This document shows, in pieces, positions 53,701 through 62,831 of a stretch of DNA of 64,000 bases. The stretch lies in assembly GCA_963732405.1 (NCBI GenBank), contig CAVSZG010000006.1, positions 496,001-560,000 of the forward strand, written 5' to 3'. Source of the DNA: JAUIAI01 sp963732405 (lineage in GTDB: Bacteria > Pseudomonadota > Gammaproteobacteria > Burkholderiales > Burkholderiaceae_E). Under the pieces are notes generated by a model that ran no database searches, was not told the DNA's origin, and worked only from the letters and a program-made list of their open reading frames with translations. Each line of letters starts with the position of its first letter. Within the stretch, counting starts at the first letter, position 1. The position numbers were made by a program, and so were the translations under genes.

Positions 53701-56643
53701 CTCGAGCTCGGCCAGGCGCGAACGCGATAACGCATCCACCACGCTGACCGACTGTTGATCGGGATTAACTGTCCAGATGTGCTCCCGACCGTTCACCGAT
53801 ACCGTGATCACCGGACTGGATGAACGGGCGCGTCCGGCCACTGGTGGTTCGTGAACCGCCTGCCAGGCTGTGCGTCGCACCGTCTTCGTGCCATGCAGGA
53901 TGTCGACCGTGACCGGATAACGCCCGGGCCTGGCCCAGCGATGGCTGGTCGCCGGTTCGCTGGTGATCACCGATTCTCCGTCGCCAAAATGCCAGGTGAA
54001 CCAGGTTTTGCCCATGGCCTGGCCCAGGTCCAGGCGTAGTGGCCGCTCCACGCCAACCGCGCTGGCGCCCGCCACGAGCTGGCCGATCTGTCCGTCCAGA
54101 TCGATCGCGCCGATTGCCGGATCAGCCGGGTTCCGGTCGTCGACATCCAGCACGCCATCCCGGTCGCTGTCCAGCGCACTGGCCAGCACCGTCCAGAGTA
54201 ATCGGATCTGCCGCCGATCCAGTCCATCGCTCACGAATACATCGGTGGCATGGTGGCCGGCGCTGCGTGCGACACCACTGATCGTTCCGGTCGCCGCATC
54301 GATGCTCAGCCCATCGGGCAATCCGGATGCCGACCAGGTGAGCGCATCGCCATCGGCATCATCGGCCAGCATCGGTAGACTGACCGCAGTGTCCACGAAG
54401 GACAACTGACTGGGCGGTGGCGTGATGACCGGCGCATGATTGGCCGATTGTTCGCCACCGCGACAGAGCATGCCCAAGGCGATGATGCTGCTGCCGACCC
54501 GGCCATACAAGGCATGGACGGGGTTACCGGTGCTGCAATCTCGCATCGCCTGGCGCTGTCCGCCGGTGCCGCCGGCGGGATCCAGCACCCGATCTTCACC
54601 ACTCAGGTTGGTCGGGCCGGCCAGCTTGCGGCAGACCAGGCTCAGACTATCGATCACATCGCTGCTGCTCGCAATGAAGCCGGCTACCGCACTGCCAGCC
54701 GGACAGCTTCGTGAAAACGGGGTGCCGCTGTCGGGGCCGATCGACGGGCGATCGACCGGCGTGTCCAGCCAGTTGCCGTCGTCGCCCGCCGCCACACAGC
54801 GTGGTCCGATCCGGTTGATGCGAGAGGTGAAGTGTCCATGGACACCGACCATCACTTCGCGGGACGGACAGGCCAGCTTGAACTCGGCGCCACCGGTACC
54901 CCCGTGGCGGCCGGTCCAGTCGGCGCGCACCTGCTCGGGATCGCCGACGTTCAAACGCACGATGCGCCCGTGCGAGGGCACACCGTTTCGGTCGAGCACG
55001 AACAACAGATAAAAGCCCGGCGGAACGATCGCACCGCTCGATGGCACCTCGAGATTGACCTGGGAGCCGAACTGGCGAAAGGTCAGCGGAATCCGGCGTT
55101 GATCAAAATTCACCGAATGGGTGACCGAGCCTGTGCGTACCAACACCACCGAGTCGATCGGTTGGCCGTCCTGCAGCGTGATGCTGAAGAATCGCCCCGG
55201 ATCGATGGTCTGTGGCGATTCGATGATCGCCGGTCGACTCGCCATGCCGCCGCTCTTGCCAAACAGATACGGCGGGTAGTAGATCTCGGCATTGGTATTG
55301 ACCAACGGACCCGGCGCGCCGCCGCCGGCGATCAGAATCGTCGCATCGGGCAGCAGGATTGCACTGGAATGGTAGAGCCGTGGATTCGTGCCCACAGCGC
55401 CGGCATGCCACTGCCTGGTTGCCGGATCGTAGATTTCAGCGGTGTTGTTGACCCCTTCGAGCTTGTTGTCCACCGCGCTGCCACCGACCACGACGATGCG
55501 ACCATCGGGCAGCACGACGGCATTGTGCTGGGCACGAATCGACGAGACTGGTGCACGCTCGGTCATCACAGGTAGCGGTCCGCCGATGTCGATGTCCAAC
55601 ACGCGTGACGACATGGCCGACACATGGAGAATGCGGTTCGGCTCGTACATCGTATTGCTGGATCCGGCACCACTGAACGAACGATCCAGGTTGGGCAGAC
55701 GCTCGAGGCTGCCTTCGCCCTGCGGATCCACGAAATACAGCCGGCCGTTGTTGTCCAGGCCGAAAATCCGGCCATCGGGTGCCAGATGATTCTTCGGATA
55801 GTAGTAATTCAGCGCGCTGGTATCGGCGCCGCCCAGCAGGGTGAAACGTCCGTCCGGTTCGCGGCGCTCGGGGCGATCCGTACCACCCGAGCCGCCCTGG
55901 ATGTACTGGCGCGCATCGGGCAGGGTGGTCACGCTGGAGTACCAGCGGGAGCGGTTCATCGTGGCACCCGGCGTGAGCGTGTTGTCGCGTGTCGAGAACA
56001 GATTCGAATCCGGATTGCCGGTGTTGGTGGTGCTCGTGCCGGTCCAGTTGTCGCCGCCGTTGAGCAATACATCGCCGGTCAATGGCAATACGGTCTGCGA
56101 GCCGCAGAACACGTCGGTATTGGTGGTGTTGGGCAGCGTGAGATGGTCTTCGTCCAGCCGCGTGGCGCGCGGATCCCAGACGTCATAGATGAATCTGGCG
56201 CTCTGTCGGCCCTCGGCCGTGGTGCCGTAGGTCAGCACCCGCCCATCGGGCAGCAGCGTCGAATGGATCGCGATCAGCGGCCAGGCCCGAGGTGCGCTCC
56301 AGGCGCCCTTGATGGCCGATTCAGCGACGATCGCCAACGGCACATCCTTGGTCTCGATGACCGCGCTGCCATCACGCCCGTAGTCTTCCAGTCTCGCGAT
56401 GGTCGCGGCAGGACTTTCGGCCGGTGGCGGTTCGGTCAGATTGGTCAACCCGGGCTCGCCATAGGGGCGATAGCCCGGCGAGGCGATCTCGACTGGCGCA
56501 ACGGCGGGCGCCTGTGCCGGTGCCGCATCGGTACGCACCGCGGCCTGATTGCCGTCATTGCCACCGCAGGCCGCCAGCGTCAGCGTGGCCAGTAAGGGAC
56601 CGGCCAGCGAGCACACTGTATTGCGAATCGTTACCATGGCCAT
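50749..56643 (-). CDS. Giant lipoprotein: copper radical oxidase fused to di-heme cytochrome c peroxidase/MauG-like domain
   Basis: 1,964 residues from the ATG at 56643; the lipobox Cys is residue 26. Residues about 60-590 are a galactose-oxidase-like propeller plus DUF1929. Active-site residues align by motif: Cys180 (VFCGSQ), Tyr235 (RWYSS), Tyr424-His425 (LYHSS) and His509 (SVTHSVNFDQRRIPLT), giving a Cys-Tyr cofactor and copper ligands. Then follow a Cys-rich region, an Ig-like domain (~740-830), PKD (WHFGDGE, ~886), a YVTN-type beta-propeller (~950-1310), and a cytochrome c peroxidase region with heme motifs CASCH (~1335) and CAQCH (~1467) and RGLWLSAPYLHDGS. Asp-rich calcium-type repeats (~1570-1625) and two carbohydrate-binding-like domains complete it. 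It is expected on the cell surface. The substrate is unknown. Confidence 0.9.
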   Translation of the reverse strand: MAMVTIRNTVCSLAGPLLATLTLAACGGNDGNQAAVRTDAAPAQAPAVAPVEIASPGYRPYGEPGLTNLTEPPPAESPAATIARLEDYGRDGSAVIETKDVPLAIVAESAIKGAWSAPRAWPLIAIHSTLLPDGRVLTYGTTAEGRQSARFIYDVWDPRATRLDEDHLTLPNTTNTDVFCGSQTVLPLTGDVLLNGGDNWTGTSTTNTGNPDSNLFSTRDNTLTPGATMNRSRWYSSVTTLPDARQYIQGGSGGTDRPERREPDGRFTLLGGADTSALNYYYPKNHLAPDGRIFGLDNNGRLYFVDPQGEGSLERLPNLDRSFSGAGSSNTMYEPNRILHVSAMSSRVLDIDIGGPLPVMTERAPVSSIRAQHNAVVLPDGRIVVVGGSAVDNKLEGVNNTAEIYDPATRQWHAGAVGTNPRLYHSSAILLPDATILIAGGGAPGPLVNTNAEIYYPPYLFGKSGGMASRPAIIESPQTIDPGRFFSITLQDGQPIDSVVLVRTGSVTHSVNFDQRRIPLTFRQFGSQVNLEVPSSGAIVPPGFYLLFVLDRNGVPSHGRIVRLNVGDPEQVRADWTGRHGGTGGAEFKLACPSREVMVGVHGHFTSRINRIGPRCVAAGDDGNWLDTPVDRPSIGPDSGTPFSRSCPAGSAVAGFIASSSDVIDSLSLVCRKLAGPTNLSGEDRVLDPAGGTGGQRQAMRDCSTGNPVHALYGRVGSSIIALGMLCRGGEQSANHAPVITPPPSQLSFVDTAVSLPMLADDADGDALTWSASGLPDGLSIDAATGTISGVARSAGHHATDVFVSDGLDRRQIRLLWTVLASALDSDRDGVLDVDDRNPADPAIGAIDLDGQIGQLVAGASAVGVERPLRLDLGQAMGKTWFTWHFGDGESVITSEPATSHRWARPGRYPVTVDILHGTKTVRRTAWQAVHEPPVAGRARSSSPVITVSVNGREHIWTVNPDQQSVSVVDALSRSRLAELEVGGSPSSVASDDQGRVLVSDKRDARLLIFDAATMRQLSSIALPPGSLPHGLVIDTTTQTAWVALEGRATVARIDMRNAVVVTELDVGERPRHLALSADAKRLYVPRFITPPLPGESTRSMVLSLPDDGSAGARMEVIDITTMSRLATVILANDVGPDTVNSARGVPNYLGAPALSPDGRSALLPFKSDNIFRGRLRDGNAREHDRLVRAKLGRIDLASGQEEFSRRIDFDNNSPPSAVAFDRDGNYVFVVHEASRFMEVMDAHTGGFLDSLVLERAPQGIAVAADNRTVYVHNQLSRSLSVIDISTLIDGRSSQVNLVGHIGLIGREKLPPAVLLGKQLFHDALDPRLVMQNYLSCASCHDEAGNDGRTWDMSDAGEGLRNTIDLRGHGGTAQGNVHWSGNFDEIHDFENDIRLVFKGSGLLTDEQFALTRDPLGMAKAGMSSALDSLAAYLASQQSVGSSPYRDGQGELTADARAGALVFARAGCAQCHGGTDFTDSAQRRFHDVGTVDGDTGSRLGKPLPSGGLDTPTLRGLWLSAPYLHDGSANSVQAAIRAHTGREIGTAITGLSETELDQLGNYVLSIDDREVSAPGNDHDDDGRADSIDEDDDNDGVADPVDRFPFDPTESNDADGDGIGDNRDADDDGDGIADVRDLDRLDPAVGAATPIPGSTACNRIANGDFDAGLDGWRSNTTPQHSRPGNGESAALRVAGGWVSTTASVNVHPVLVLSGNFRIDGTHGWAGYGIDFVDEQGETVGEVVRAFPRQAQFTSFELRATVPPTATHVRVWFATDNDLALEVDAVDLRGPGCSDAAGASSDLAQSSDQAGLAGGVIEPPSGAVASGPIDVCNRLVNGGFEDELSGWSGNDAATLTSDARTGNRAVQLANGWLRVEVPVTPDTAYQFTAHVRSLGGTDWAGIGLDWLAADGSEIAEEVLNVGRQERFEAMSLTATAPPGADHAELWLHAGADRTLILDDLTLRPTACR

Positions 56644-56878
56644 GCCGATGCGCGGCACCGAGATCGGCCCGCCCGATGAGAAGACACGCGGCGCGCGCAA
56701 AGGCTGCGCGTTCCATATCGATTGACAGCATCGATTCTTGGCGTATCGATCGAACCGGGATCGGTGGAGTCAGCGAGTCAATGCCCGGTTATTGCGACCG
56801 GATCACCGCTGATCCGTCTGGGGGCTCCACCGCGCCTGCTGATCACCCCGGCAGTGGTGGGCGGCGCGCAGGGTCGGA

Positions 56879-58561
56879 CTATTGTTTCAGTTGCGCCGCA
56901 TGCGTGACCTGGTGATCCAGGGCGGCGGCGAGCAGAGCGCGGGTATAGTCGGTTTGCGGGTTCTCGAAAATCTGCCGGGTGCTGCCTTGCTCGACGGCCA
57001 CCCCGTCCCGCATCACCAGCACCTCGTTGGCCAGTGCGCGCACCACGCGCAGATCGTGGCTGATGAACAAGGCGGCAAATCCATGCTGGCGCTGCAGACT
57101 GCGCAGCAGATCGACGATCTGCGCCTGCACCGACATATCGAGCGCACTGGTGGGCTCGTCGAGCATCACGAAGCCGGGTTCCAGCACCATCGCCCGGGCT
57201 ATCGCAATGCGCTGACGCTGACCGCCCGAGAATTCATGGGGATATCGGTTCATCATGACCGGATCGATGCCGACCTCGCCCAGCGCCCGGCCGATTCGGG
57301 CGGTCCGTTCATCCTCGCTCAGCTCAGGGGACTGGATCTGCAGACCCTCGCCCACGATCTGACCCACCGACAGACGTGGCGACAAGGATCCATACGGGTC
57401 CTGGAATACGATTTGCAGATGGCGACGCAGGGGGCGCATTGTCCGGGCATCGAAGCGATCGATCGATTGGCCCAGATAGACGATGCTGCCTTCGGAGGCG
57501 ATCAGGCGCATCAGCGCCAGACCCAGGGTGGTCTTGCCCGATCCCGATTCGCCGACCACCCCCACGGTCTGACCCGCCCGCACCGTGATGTCCACGCCAT
57601 CGACGGCCTTGATGTGGCCCACCGTGCGCCGGAAAAACCCCCGCTTGATCGGGAACCAGACCTTGAGTGAGCTGGCCTGCATGACCACCGGCTGGCTCGG
57701 ATCGGCCGCGGGCGGCTCGCCGCGCGGTTCGGCGTCCAGCAGATGTCGCGTGTACTCGTGTTGCGGATCGGTAAATACCTGCTCGACCGGGCCCTGTTCG
57801 ACGATCAGCCCCGCACGCATCACGCAGGTGCGATCGGCGAAGTGACGCACGATGCCCAGGTCGTGGGTGATCAGCAGGATGGCCATGCCGTTGTCCGCCT
57901 GCAGCCGCTTGAGCAAGGCCAGGATCTGCGCCTGCACGGTCACATCGAGTGCGGTCGTGGGTTCGTCGGCGATCAGCAGTTTGGGCTCATTGGCCAGCGC
58001 CATGGCGATCATCACGCGCTGCCGCTGGCCGCCCGAGAGCTGATGCGGATAACTCTGTAGTCGCGATTGCGGCTCGCGGATGCCGACCTTTTCGAGCAGT
58101 TCGATCGTGCGCGCACGGGCCGCCTCGGGCCGCATGCCCTGATGCGTGGCCAGGATTTCGCCGATCTGCTGCTCGACGGTATGCAGCGGATTGAGCGAAG
58201 TCATGGGCTCCTGAAAGATCATCGCGATGTCATTGCCGCGCACCCGCAACAGATCACGCTCGCTGCCGCCCAGCAGCTCGACCCCGTCGAAGCGCACCGA
58301 GCCCGACGGGTGACTGGCCGCCGGGTAGGGCAGCAGCTTCAGGATGGACAGCGCCGTGACCGACTTGCCCGAGCCCGATTCGCCCACCAGGGCCAGGGTT
58401 TCGCCGCGATCGATGTGCAGGCTCACGCCGCGCACCGCATCGGTGTGCTGCCCGCCCTGGCGAAACCGCACGGCCAGGTCGTTGATCTGCAACAAGGCGG
58501 GACGCGCCGGCGAGGGGACTGAATCGTTGCCAGTAGCCGGTCGATCGGTAGCACGAATCAT
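56879..58561 (-). CDS. yejF: Peptide ABC transporter ATPase, YejF type (two ATPase domains)
   Basis: 560 residues from the ATG at 58561. Two complete ABC cassettes: Walker A GESGSGKSVTA and GESGSGKTTLG; signatures LSGGQRQRV and FSGGQRQRI; Walker B LLIADEPTTALD and FVMLDEPTSALD. Oligopeptide-family C-terminal motifs (QHEYTRHLL, QTDYTRALL) follow each. It powers the YejBE channel. Ten bases separate it from yejE. In E. coli the system imports microcin C-type peptides and contributes to peptide uptake. Confidence 0.95.
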   Translation of the reverse strand: MIRATDRPATGNDSVPSPARPALLQINDLAVRFRQGGQHTDAVRGVSLHIDRGETLALVGESGSGKSVTALSILKLLPYPAASHPSGSVRFDGVELLGGSERDLLRVRGNDIAMIFQEPMTSLNPLHTVEQQIGEILATHQGMRPEAARARTIELLEKVGIREPQSRLQSYPHQLSGGQRQRVMIAMALANEPKLLIADEPTTALDVTVQAQILALLKRLQADNGMAILLITHDLGIVRHFADRTCVMRAGLIVEQGPVEQVFTDPQHEYTRHLLDAEPRGEPPAADPSQPVVMQASSLKVWFPIKRGFFRRTVGHIKAVDGVDITVRAGQTVGVVGESGSGKTTLGLALMRLIASEGSIVYLGQSIDRFDARTMRPLRRHLQIVFQDPYGSLSPRLSVGQIVGEGLQIQSPELSEDERTARIGRALGEVGIDPVMMNRYPHEFSGGQRQRIAIARAMVLEPGFVMLDEPTSALDMSVQAQIVDLLRSLQRQHGFAALFISHDLRVVRALANEVLVMRDGVAVEQGSTRQIFENPQTDYTRALLAAALDHQVTHAAQLKQ

Positions 58562-58571
58562 CGGGCGAGCC

Positions 58572-59711
58572 TCAGGCGAAGGTCTTGCGCGGATCGAAGG
58601 CGTCGCGCACCGCCTCGCCAATGAACACCAACAGACTGAGCATCAGCGACACCACGGCAAAGGCGGTGAGTCCCAGCCAGGGCGCCTGCAGATTCGCCTT
58701 GCCCTGGGCGAGCAGTTCACCCAGCGAGGGTGAACCGGGCGGCAGGCCGAAGCCCAGGAAATCGAGTGCCGTGAGCGTGGTGATCGAACCGGACACGATG
58801 AAGGGCAGGAAAGTGATTGTGGCGACCATCGCGTTGGGCAGCAGATGGCGGAACATGATCTTTCGGTCGCTCAGCCCGAGCGCACGCGCGGCCCTCACAT
58901 ACTCAAAATTGCGGGCGCGCAGAAATTCGGCGCGCACCACGCCGACCAGCGCGGTCCAGGAAAACAGCAACAGAATGCCCAGCAGCAACCAGAACGACGG
59001 GGTGATGAAGGCGGCGAGAATGATCAGCAGATACAGGGTGGGCACCGATGTCCAGATTTCGATGAAGCGCTGGAAGATCAGATCGGTCCAGCCGCCGGTA
59101 TAGCCCTGGATGGCGCCGGCCAGCACACCGATCACCGATGAGAGCGAGGCCAGGATCAGGCCGAAGATCACCGACAGGCGAAAGCCGTAGATCAGGCGCG
59201 CGACCACATCACGGCCCTGATCGTCGCTGCCCAGCCAGTGCATATTGCCGGCGATGCAGTTCGGGTCGTCCAGCCCGCGCCGCGGGTCGATCTGTCCGTT
59301 CGCATCGGGCCGTGTGGCCAGCGGATACTGGGCACAGACATCGGCGCGACTCATGAGCCAGGCCGGCGGGGCGGGCGCCGGAACCGGCAAGGCATTGTTC
59401 ACGGTCCGGTAGTGGTAACGCACCGGCGGCCAGATCGCCCAGCCGTGGGCCTGCAATTCCTCCTGGATGAACGGGTCGCGAAAATCGGTGCGCGCCAGAA
59501 AGCCGCCGAACTTTTCTTCCGGGTAATCCTTGATCAAGGGGAACAGCATCTCGCCCTTGTAGGATGCGACGATCGGCCGGTCATTGGCCAGCAGTTCGGC
59601 GAACAGACTCAGACCGAACAGGATGATGAACAGCCAGAGCGACCAGTAACCGCGTCGGTTCGCCTTGAACAGCGACCAGCGGCGTTGATTCAGACCGGAC
59701 AGTCGTGCCAT
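58572..59711 (-). CDS. yejE: Peptide ABC transporter permease, YejE type
   Basis: 379 residues. One N-terminal helix (YWSLWLFIILFGLSLFAELLAN), a periplasmic insert of about 100 residues characteristic of YejE, then five helices with the permease loop EYVRAARALGLSDRKIMFRHLLPNAM. The ATG follows the yejB stop directly (TGAATG). It forms the inner-membrane channel with YejB. Confidence 0.95.
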   Translation of the reverse strand: MARLSGLNQRRWSLFKANRRGYWSLWLFIILFGLSLFAELLANDRPIVASYKGEMLFPLIKDYPEEKFGGFLARTDFRDPFIQEELQAHGWAIWPPVRYHYRTVNNALPVPAPAPPAWLMSRADVCAQYPLATRPDANGQIDPRRGLDDPNCIAGNMHWLGSDDQGRDVVARLIYGFRLSVIFGLILASLSSVIGVLAGAIQGYTGGWTDLIFQRFIEIWTSVPTLYLLIILAAFITPSFWLLLGILLLFSWTALVGVVRAEFLRARNFEYVRAARALGLSDRKIMFRHLLPNAMVATITFLPFIVSGSITTLTALDFLGFGLPPGSPSLGELLAQGKANLQAPWLGLTAFAVVSLMLSLLVFIGEAVRDAFDPRKTFA

Positions 59712-60829
59712 TCAGAGCGCCCGGGCATCAAAATCGATGCGGGGATCGATCCAGGTGTAGATGAGATCGCTCAACAGATTGGTGACCAGGCCCATCAGCG
59801 AAAAGATATACAGCGTCGCGAACACCACCGGATAGTCGCGATTGATCGCCGACTCATACCCGAGCAGGCCGAGCCCGTCGAGCGAGAAGATGGTTTCGAT
59901 GAGCAGCGATCCGGCAAAGAACGAACTGATGAAGGCGCCGGGAAATCCGGCGACCACGATCAGCATGGCATTGCGGAACACATGGCCATACAGCACGCGC
60001 CGTTCGGTCAGCCCCTTGGCGCGCGCCGTCATCACGTACTGCTTGCGGATCTCGTCGAGGAAGGAGTTCTTGGTGAGCAGGGTCATGGTGGCAAAAGACG
60101 ACACGGCCATGGCCGTGAGCGGCAGCGCCAGATGCCAGGCATAGTCGAGCAGCTTTTCCACCAGGACAGACTTGCGAAGTTGTCCGAGACCAGCCCGCGC
60201 AGCGGAAACAGATTCCAGAATGATCCACCCGCAAACAGCACGATCGAGCAGTATGGCGAACAGAAAACCCGGAATCGGCGTAGCCGACGATGATGCGCCG
60301 CGCTGTCCAGACGTCGAAGCACGTGCCATCGCGCACCGCCTTGGCAATGCCAAGCGGCATCGATACCGCGTACGTGATGAGGGTGAGCCACAGACCCAGC
60401 GAAATCGACACCGGCAACTTTTCGCGGATCAGATGCAGGACCGAGACATCGCGAAAGATAGCTCTGCCCGAAATCGAAGGTCGCATAGTCCGTCATCATT
60501 TTCAGGAACCGCTCAGGCGCCGGCTTGTCAAAGCCGAACTGACGGTTCAGGGATTCGATGAATTCCGGATCCAGCCCCTGCGCGCCCCGATAGGTGGCCG
60601 CGCCGCTGCCGGCTGCCGCACCGGCCGCCGCGCCGGCGCCCGCGCCGGACTCCGCCCCTGTTGCGCCGCCAAAGCGCGCCGTTGCGCCCGGATCGGTACC
60701 CTGTAGTTGCGCCAGCACGCGCTCGACCGGGCCGCCCGGGGCGAACTGGATGATCAGGAAACTCACGAACATGATCCCGAGCAGCGTCGGAATCATCAGT
60801 AAGATCCGCTTCAGTATGTATGCGCCCAT
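59712..60829 (-). pseudogene. yejB: Peptide ABC transporter permease, YejB type, four indels
   Basis: The N terminus (YILKRILLMIPTLLGIMFVSFLIIQFAPGGPVE) is followed by an Ala/Gly-rich insert, then the product jumps frame four times between about 60457 and 60157. The blocks reassemble to a normal YejB: FDFGQSYFRDVSVLHLI, IIVGYAIPGFLFAILL, IVLFAGGSFWNLFPLRGLVSDN, KLLDYAWHLALPLTA and VMTARAKGLTERRVLYGHVFRNAM. Repairs: remove G at ~60457, C at ~60276 and C at ~60245, and add one base near 60159 (plus-strand view). Everything else in the yej operon is intact, so sequence error is plausible. Confidence 0.8.
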
Positions 60830-60879
60830 CACCCCTCAGTGAGCCTGATCGGTTCGGTCGGCAGCGCCGATCTGGTGGG

Positions 60880-62712
60880 TCACCGGCCTCGTTTGATGTT
60901 GGCGGCCTTGTCCGCGTCTATCCACCAGGTGTCGAGAATGCCCCGGCTATAGCGTGGTTTGACCGACGGCTTGCCGAATATATTCCAGTAGACCACGTTG
61001 TGCGACGCCTTGTGCCATTGCGGCACCCACAGATACTGGGTGCGCAGCGCGCGATCCAGTGCCCGCACCGCCGTGGTCAGTTCGTCGCGCGACCGCGCCT
61101 GGGTGGCGTGATCGATCAGCGTATCGATCGCCTTCGACTTGAGACCGGACATGTTCAGGCTGCCGGGTACGTCGGCCGTATTCGAGGCAAAGAAGGCGGC
61201 CAGTTCGACGCCTGGCGTTTCGCTCATCGAGAAGCGTCGCACGGTCATGTCGAAATCGAAGTTCTTCATGCGTTCCTGATACTGGGCAGCTTCCACCTGC
61301 CGGATCGATGCATTGATGCCCAGCAGGCCGAGGTTGCGGATATAGGGCGCGATGATCCGTTCGAAGGCGGTATCGACGGTCAGGAACTCGATGGTGAGCG
61401 GCTTGCCGGACGCATCGACCAGGCGTTGACCGTCGCGCTTGAATCCGGCTTCGGTGAGCAGGCGATTGGCCTCGCGCAGCAGCTTGCGATCCTGTCCGCT
61501 GCCATCACTGACCGGTGGCTGGATCACCGGACCGAACACGCTGGCCGGCAGATCCGCCCGCAATGGCTCGAGCAGGGCGAGTTCGGCCGGCGATGGCGAG
61601 CCGGTGGCGGTCATGGCGGAGTTGTCGAAGAAGCCGGCGGTGCGCTTGTACAAGCCATAGAACAGGTTGGCATTGGACCATTCGAAGTCGAATACCAGGC
61701 CCAGGGCCTGGCGGGTGCGCGGATCGGCAAACTGGGGCCGGCGCATGTTGATGAAAAAACCCTGGGACCCCGACATGGTCTGGTCGGGCAGATCGGCCAG
61801 GATCAGCCGTCCTTCGTTCACCGCCGGGATCTTGTATTCGGTCGCCCAGTGGCGCGAGGCGAACTCCTCGCGCAGATCGATCACGCCGGCCTTCAGGGCT
61901 TCGAGTTCGGCAACCCGGTCGCGAAAATACAGGATCTTGATCTCGTCGAAATTGTTCGTGCCCCGGTTCACCGGCAGATCCCGTCCCCAATAGTCGTGGC
62001 GTCGCTCATAGGTGACGAAGCTGCCCTGGCCGAACTCCTTGATGCGATACGGGCCCGAGCCCAGGGGCGGTTCGAGCGTAGTCTTGGTGAAATCGACCCG
62101 CTCGTAATAGGCCTTGGACAGAATCGGCAGGCCGCCGACCTGCATGGGCAGATCGCGGACGTTCTGACCCTGGAAGGTGTAGCGGACCTGATGCTCGCCC
62201 AGCGCTTCACAAGCGACCACGTCGCGCAGTGATATCTGGATGCTCGGATGACCATCTTTCTTGAGCAGTTCGAAGCTGCGCACCACATCGGCGGCGACGA
62301 TCGGCGAGCCATCGGAAAATCGGGCCTGCTCGCGCAGGGTAAAGGTCACGCTCATCCGGTCGGGGGCCACTTCGGCGCTGCTGGCGACCAGGCCGTAGAC
62401 CGCATCGGACTCGTCGGCCGCGCGGGTCATCAAGGTGTCGAACAACAGCCCGAGCAGTTGTGCCGCATCGCCCTTGAGAATGAAGGCATTGAAGCTGTCG
62501 AAGGTGGTGACCCCGCTCGGGCCGATGGTCACGATGCGCCCACCCTTGGGCGCATCGGGATTCACGTAGTCGAAGTGCTTGAAGTCGGGCGGATACTTCA
62601 GATCGCCGAAGGCCGACAAGCCATGACGGGGCGCTGCCTGCGCCGATGCGGCGCCGATCAGCACGAGCACACAACACAGCAGGCGGATCGTTGTTCGTTT
62701 CAAGGCAGTCAT
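60880..62712 (-). CDS. yejA: Peptide ABC transporter substrate-binding protein, YejA type (SBP family 5)
   Basis: 610 residues from the ATG at 62712, followed by a signal peptide (LLCCVLVLIGAASAQAAP). Family 5 features: HGLSAFGDLKYPPDFKHFDYVNPDAPKGG (typical YejA opening), LLFDTLMTRAADE, FTLREQARFSDGSPI and PPLGSGPYRIKEF. It captures oligopeptides in the periplasm for YejBEF. The 119-base gap to the P1 peptidase gene upstream shows no clear terminator. Confidence 0.95.
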   Translation of the reverse strand: MTALKRTTIRLLCCVLVLIGAASAQAAPRHGLSAFGDLKYPPDFKHFDYVNPDAPKGGRIVTIGPSGVTTFDSFNAFILKGDAAQLLGLLFDTLMTRAADESDAVYGLVASSAEVAPDRMSVTFTLREQARFSDGSPIVAADVVRSFELLKKDGHPSIQISLRDVVACEALGEHQVRYTFQGQNVRDLPMQVGGLPILSKAYYERVDFTKTTLEPPLGSGPYRIKEFGQGSFVTYERRHDYWGRDLPVNRGTNNFDEIKILYFRDRVAELEALKAGVIDLREEFASRHWATEYKIPAVNEGRLILADLPDQTMSGSQGFFINMRRPQFADPRTRQALGLVFDFEWSNANLFYGLYKRTAGFFDNSAMTATGSPSPAELALLEPLRADLPASVFGPVIQPPVSDGSGQDRKLLREANRLLTEAGFKRDGQRLVDASGKPLTIEFLTVDTAFERIIAPYIRNLGLLGINASIRQVEAAQYQERMKNFDFDMTVRRFSMSETPGVELAAFFASNTADVPGSLNMSGLKSKAIDTLIDHATQARSRDELTTAVRALDRALRTQYLWVPQWHKASHNVVYWNIFGKPSVKPRYSRGILDTWWIDADKAANIKRGR

Positions 62713-62831
62713 GGGGTTTCCGTTCGTGTTGGGCGGACCGGCGTGCGGGTTAGCCGCCAAGGCGGTGCAATGGTCCGATGAAAGCGCGGCAAGGGCAAGC
62801 AAGCCGGGTTGTGGCGTGGGGAGAATGCGCA

